Below, piece by piece: positions 15,876 through 17,971 of a stretch of 17,971 bases of DNA. The notes beneath the pieces were generated by a model. The model was not told where the DNA came from, searched no databases, and saw only the letters and a program-made list of their open reading frames with translations. The position numbers were made by a program, and so were the translations under genes. This stretch comes from an uncultured Bacteroidales bacterium. Its GTDB lineage: Bacteria > Bacteroidota > Bacteroidia > Bacteroidales > P3. The DNA lies in the NCBI GenBank assembly GCA_947176875.1, contig CAMWSI010000003.1:1-17971 (forward strand). The letters run 5' to 3'. Numbering within the stretch: the first letter of the stretch is position 1; every line of letters starts with the position of its first letter.

Positions 15876-15900
15876 TATTGGCTATAAATCATCATACATG
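15852..15900. promoter_or_regulatory. Inverted repeat spanning the hipBA promoter, candidate HipB operator
   Basis: CATATATGATGA (15852-15863) and TCATCATACATG (15889-15900) are inverted arms matching at 11 of 12 positions with a 25-base spacer. The arms flank the -33 element and one abuts the -7 box, where repressor binding would block RNA polymerase. A smaller inverted repeat AATAT-gcaa-ATATT (15866-15879) lies between them. Confidence 0.65.
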
Positions 15901-15931
15901 GCGATTAAATAAGCGGATAATGGGACGACGG

Positions 15932-15998
15932 GTCGGAGTCGGAGTTGGAGTTGGAGTTGGAGCTGGAGCGACGGAAAGACGGCGGGAAGACGGCGGGA
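15932..15998 (+). repeat. Hexamer microsatellite and 11-bp tandem duplication
   Basis: Six copies of GTYGGA run without interruption from 15932 to 15967 (GTCGGA twice, GTTGGA three times, GCTGGA once as a variant). After 9 bases, AGACGGCGGGA is repeated perfectly in tandem (15977-15987, 15988-15998), followed by further purine-rich GACGG units to about 16012. Confidence 0.85.
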
Positions 15999-16151
15999 CG
16001 ACGGACGGCGGATGGTGAGTGGTGGATAGTGGCCGGAGAGGATGCGAGGACAGCGGGCATGCGCGGGTAAGGCGGGGCGGGACAAACGCCGGGTCACACG
16101 GAATCAAAAGTCGAGTCACAAAAACGAGGCGTCGGATCACCCGTACCACCC
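15999..16151. other. Gene-free rest of the hipB-EamA gap
   Basis: The gap between hipB and the EamA stop is about 310 bases. Beyond the hipBA promoter, its inverted repeat and the tandem repeats, this GC-rich part holds no gene or clear terminator that I can support. Open frames across it are repetitive and have no family resemblance. Confidence 0.5.
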
Positions 16152-17084
16152 CTACTTCTTGAACGGCAGTTTGGGGAACATCTTGCGGAAGCGCAAAAGG
16201 TAGGCGGTGAAGTCGCCGCCGGAGACGATGAGCGTGACGGCCACCAAAATCAAGATGATGCCGCAGACGAGGCGCAGCGTAAGCGGTTCGCCGAAAACGA
16301 GCACGCCGACAACCACAGCCGTGAGCGGCTCCAACGCGCCGAGAATGGCGGCCGGCGTCGAGCCGATGTACTGAATGGAAAGTGTCGTACAAGTCAGCGA
16401 TATGACGGTCGGGAAAACGGCCAGCGCAACGAGACAGCCCCAGAGATACCACTGCCCGTCCGGCACGATTTGCAGGCTCCGGCCGAAGTCCAGCCGCACG
16501 AGGAACACGAGCATGCCGAACGCCAGTCCGTAGAACATGAGTTTGAGCGTCGCGATATTCTTCAATATCGGACGGTTAACGCTCACGATATAAATCGCAT
16601 ACGAGAGCGATGAAGCCATGACCAAGGCCACGCCGGTCAGGCTGAGCGTATCGCCGTCCTCCCCCTTGTACAAAAGCGCTATTCCGCTCAACGCCAATGC
16701 TATGCAGAGCGCGGTCGCCCACGTAAGCCTTTCTTTGAAACAGACGGCCATGATGAGCGCGACCATGATGGGATAGACGAACAACAAGGTGGAGGCGATG
16801 CCGGCCGCCATGTGGTTGTAACTCTGGAACAACGTGAGCGACGAGATGGCGAACAGGAAGCCCATGAGCGCGACGGGCAGGATTTCCTTGCGTTGCAGCT
16901 TGAAATTTCGGCCGCGCAGCTTGATCATCAGCGCCAGAATAGGTAGCGAGAACAGATAACGGAAAAACAGAACCGAATCCGGGTCGAGCCCCGCTCCGTA
17001 GAGCGGCAGCGCGAACAGGGGATTGAGTCCGTAAGTGGCCGCCGCAACGGCGCCGAGTATATAACCTTTGGCTTTGGGGTTCAT
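16152..17084 (-). CDS. EamA-family (drug/metabolite transporter superfamily) permease
   Basis: With the ATG at 17084 (MNPKAKGYILGAVAAATYGL) the protein has 310 residues and the usual ten hydrophobic segments in two EamA repeats. The first repeat starts at the N-terminus (AATYGLNPLFALPLYGAGL) and includes FRYLFSLPILAL and GIASTLLFVYPIMVALI. The second begins near VALVMASSLSYAIYIVSV and includes GSTPAAILGALEPLTAVVVG and VLVFGEPLT. The C-terminus is basic and cytoplasmic (LPFKK). An upstream ATG at 17180 would add an Arg/His-rich stretch unlike the family and is within a few bases of the predicted transcription start, so it was not used. These transporters export metabolites or drugs in the inner membrane; the substrate cannot be read. 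The diverged remnant at 14128-14226 shows a second family member once lay nearby. Confidence 0.92.
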   Translation of the reverse strand: MNPKAKGYILGAVAAATYGLNPLFALPLYGAGLDPDSVLFFRYLFSLPILALMIKLRGRNFKLQRKEILPVALMGFLFAISSLTLFQSYNHMAAGIASTLLFVYPIMVALIMAVCFKERLTWATALCIALALSGIALLYKGEDGDTLSLTGVALVMASSLSYAIYIVSVNRPILKNIATLKLMFYGLAFGMLVFLVRLDFGRSLQIVPDGQWYLWGCLVALAVFPTVISLTCTTLSIQYIGSTPAAILGALEPLTAVVVGVLVFGEPLTLRLVCGIILILVAVTLIVSGGDFTAYLLRFRKMFPKLPFKK

Positions 17085-17177
17085 GATGCTGCTGTGTCGT
17101 ATGGTGTGGCGGTTGTGGTTGTGGACGGGTTGCGCGGGGCGCATTCCGCCGGCGAGGGCTTGCCGCCGCAAGCGATG

Positions 17178-17185
17178 CAAAGATA
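17178..17185 (-). promoter_or_regulatory. Bacteroidota -7 element for the EamA gene
   Basis: TATCTTTG on the minus strand matches TAnnTTTG. Transcription would start near 17172, leaving a leader of about 88 bases before the ATG at 17084. No good -33 TTTG was found. Confidence 0.55.
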
Positions 17186-17245
17186 AGACTTTTATAAGAC
17201 ACGGTGTGCGCCCGCCTATATTTTGAACTTTTTTAAGGAAAATCG

Positions 17246-17277
17246 TTAGGATGAGGACAAGGCAAGCGCTACCTTTG
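17246..17277 (+). promoter_or_regulatory. Promoter of the ORF6N remnant gene
   Basis: TTAG (17246-17249, one base off TTTG) and TACCTTTG (17270-17277) are separated by 20 bases. Transcription would start near 17283, about 20 bases before the ATG at 17304. The promoter survives although its gene is broken. Confidence 0.6.
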
Positions 17278-17384
17278 CCGCAGAACGCCGAAATTGAAAC
17301 AGCATGAAAACTTTAGAAAACAATCGCCCTATAACTTTCGAGGATATAGAAAACCGCATCATCGACCTGCGCGGCGAAAAGGTG

Positions 17385-17462
17385 GATTTCATCCGACCTT
17401 TAATCCGCCTCGGCATAGTCCGAACAAGTTCGTCCTCTGCCCTCGGCTTAAATTAAACGTTC
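17385..17462. mobile_element. 75-78 bp palindromic insertion inside the ORF6N gene
   Basis: The segment separates GTG (V27) from the codons for LLD of the ORF6N domain. Its core is an imperfect palindrome around CGAAC-aa-GTTCG, with outer pairs AG/CT, GGCA/TGCC and GCC/GGC on both sides. TTC occurs at 17388-17390 and again at 17460-17462, which could be a 3-bp target duplication but may be chance. It is too short to encode a transposase, so it would be a MITE/REP-like element moved by another protein. Confidence 0.6.
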
Positions 17463-17580
17463 CTACTCGACTGCGACGTAGCCACACTATATGGGGTAGA
17501 AACCAAGCGGGTAAATGAAGCAGTTAGGAACAATGCCGATAAATTCCCGGAAAGCTATATTATATCACTGAATCAGAATG

Positions 17581-17614
17581 AAAAAACAGAGGTGGTCGAA
17601 ATTTTCGACCACCT
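17581..17614 (-). terminator. Rho-independent terminator for the WYL gene
   Basis: AGGTGGTCGAAA (17590-17601) and TTTCGACCACCT (17603-17614) form a perfect 12-bp inverted repeat around one base. On the minus strand the stem follows the WYL stop by 8 bases and is followed by CTG and six Ts (17586-17581). It lies inside the ORF6N remnant, in codons for EVVEIFDHL. Confidence 0.75.
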
Positions 17615-17622
17615 TGACCATC

Positions 17623-17971
17623 TCAAATTTTCATTCGCAGGTTAAAATAGGCCTGGCGCAGCGCGTTTGCATAGTCGAAGACTTTATCTTGTATGACCCG
17701 CGGCGACAGCACGACGAGTTCTTTGCCAAAGCCGGTCAGTTCCCGCAACAACTCGTAGTTCTCCTTGCAATCTATACGAAAGAACAGGCCGCCTTGGAGC
17801 GATGGATATTCGGCGCGCAAAGCCGCGGCAGTCGTATTAGCCAACTTCCGCTGCGACTCATGTAAAGGTTTGGTATCAACATACCCTTTCGAATGGTCGC
17901 TGACCCAAAAAGTGATTTCATATACCGGACTATCGTCATTCAAGGTAACCCCTATGATATCCTCAAAACGT
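17623..17971 (-). CDS. WYL-domain transcriptional regulator, C-terminal part (cut by the window edge)
   Basis: The frame is open to the right edge, so the start is outside the window; the TTG at 17943 is internal. The visible C-terminal 115 residues fit the end of WYL-domain regulators. RFEDIIGVT is followed by WVSDHSKGYVDTKPLHESQR, matching the family pattern 'Y..T.PLH.SQ', and then RIDCKENYELLRELTGFG and ELVVLSPRVIQDKV. Such proteins usually have an N-terminal helix-turn-helix and sense ligands or nucleic acid through the WYL module, often near phage-defence genes; those parts are not visible. The last codons overlap the truncated end of the ORF6N remnant on the other strand by 23 bases. 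Confidence 0.85.
   Translation of the reverse strand, partial: RFEDIIGVTLNDDSPVYEITFWVSDHSKGYVDTKPLHESQRKLANTTAAALRAEYPSLQGGLFFRIDCKENYELLRELTGFGKELVVLSPRVIQDKVFDYANALRQAYFNLRMKI

Larger units (their letters stand above)
17304..17645 (+). pseudogene. Broken ORF6N-domain gene (interrupted and 3'-truncated)
   Basis: The N-terminus from the ATG at 17304 reads MKTLENNRPITFEDIENRII then DLRGEKV, typical of ORF6N (phage KilA-N-associated) DNA-binding proteins. The domain should go on directly, and does so in the same frame from about 17463 with LLDCDVATLYGVETKRVNEA and DKFPESYIISLNQNEKTEVV. Between the two halves lie 75-78 extra bases with a TAA at 17454-17456, so translation stops after 50 codons. 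The far end is also lost: after DHLDHLKFSFAG the frame stops at 17643-17645, where homologues continue with a conserved second region. ORF6N proteins are common in phages and mobile elements; this copy is probably dead. Confidence 0.85.

Noticed and set aside
15932..15998. CRISPR-like array
   Set aside because: Units are 6 and 11 bases with no spacers, so this is a tandem repeat. No CRISPR array or cas gene was seen elsewhere in the window.
15882..16452. Minus-strand frames translating the hexamer repeat (Leu-Gln or Pro-Thr runs)
   Set aside because: Low-complexity translations of a microsatellite with no conserved domain.

Overview
The window looks like a chromosomal segment of a Bacteroidales bacterium, plausibly of the Alistipes/Rikenellaceae type; the genus is a guess. 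Several promoter-like sites match the Bacteroidota -7 consensus TAnnTTTG. Classical Shine-Dalgarno sites are scarce. There is an S46 dipeptidyl-peptidase of the DPP11 type, a CTC-type ribosomal protein L25, and a TPR/OmpA-like envelope protein. Genes up to about 9.1 kb are GC-rich. The sequence from about 9.25 to 14.1 kb is clearly AT-richer, and the hipBA genes after it are intermediate.

Left part (1-9230), housekeeping-like and all on the + strand: the 3' part of a TPR/OmpA-like protein; rplY with a strong terminator; a gene-free gap of about 350 bases; a two-gene unit with an ATGA overlap, made of a MutS-like ATPase and a protein related to pyruvate phosphate dikinase (PPDK); a short intergenic stretch with diverged repeats; and a secreted DPP11-type peptidase followed by a terminator-like hairpin.

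Right part (9240-17971), accessory. A very large AT-rich gene encodes an N-terminal exonuclease-like domain, a RecQ helicase and a UvrD-type helicase in one 1610-residue chain, behind its own promoter and a palindrome. A hipBA toxin-antitoxin pair follows on the opposite strand. Its promoter would give an almost leaderless hipB mRNA and lies inside a 12-bp inverted repeat. Between the helicase and hipA is the remnant of the 3' end of an EamA-family transporter. It matches, without gaps, the end of the intact EamA gene on the other side of hipBA. Beyond that gene is a dead ORF6N-domain gene, interrupted by a 75-78 bp palindromic insertion with an in-frame stop and cut off at its 3' end, which runs into a WYL-domain regulator that leaves the window.

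The two most promising undescribed items are the translationally coupled MutS-like ATPase/PPDK-like pair and the exonuclease-like/RecQ/UvrD fusion beside hipBA. The PPDK-like protein keeps the phosphohistidine position but lacks a recognisable PEP-binding barrel. Family assignments come from motifs read by eye; no database search was run.
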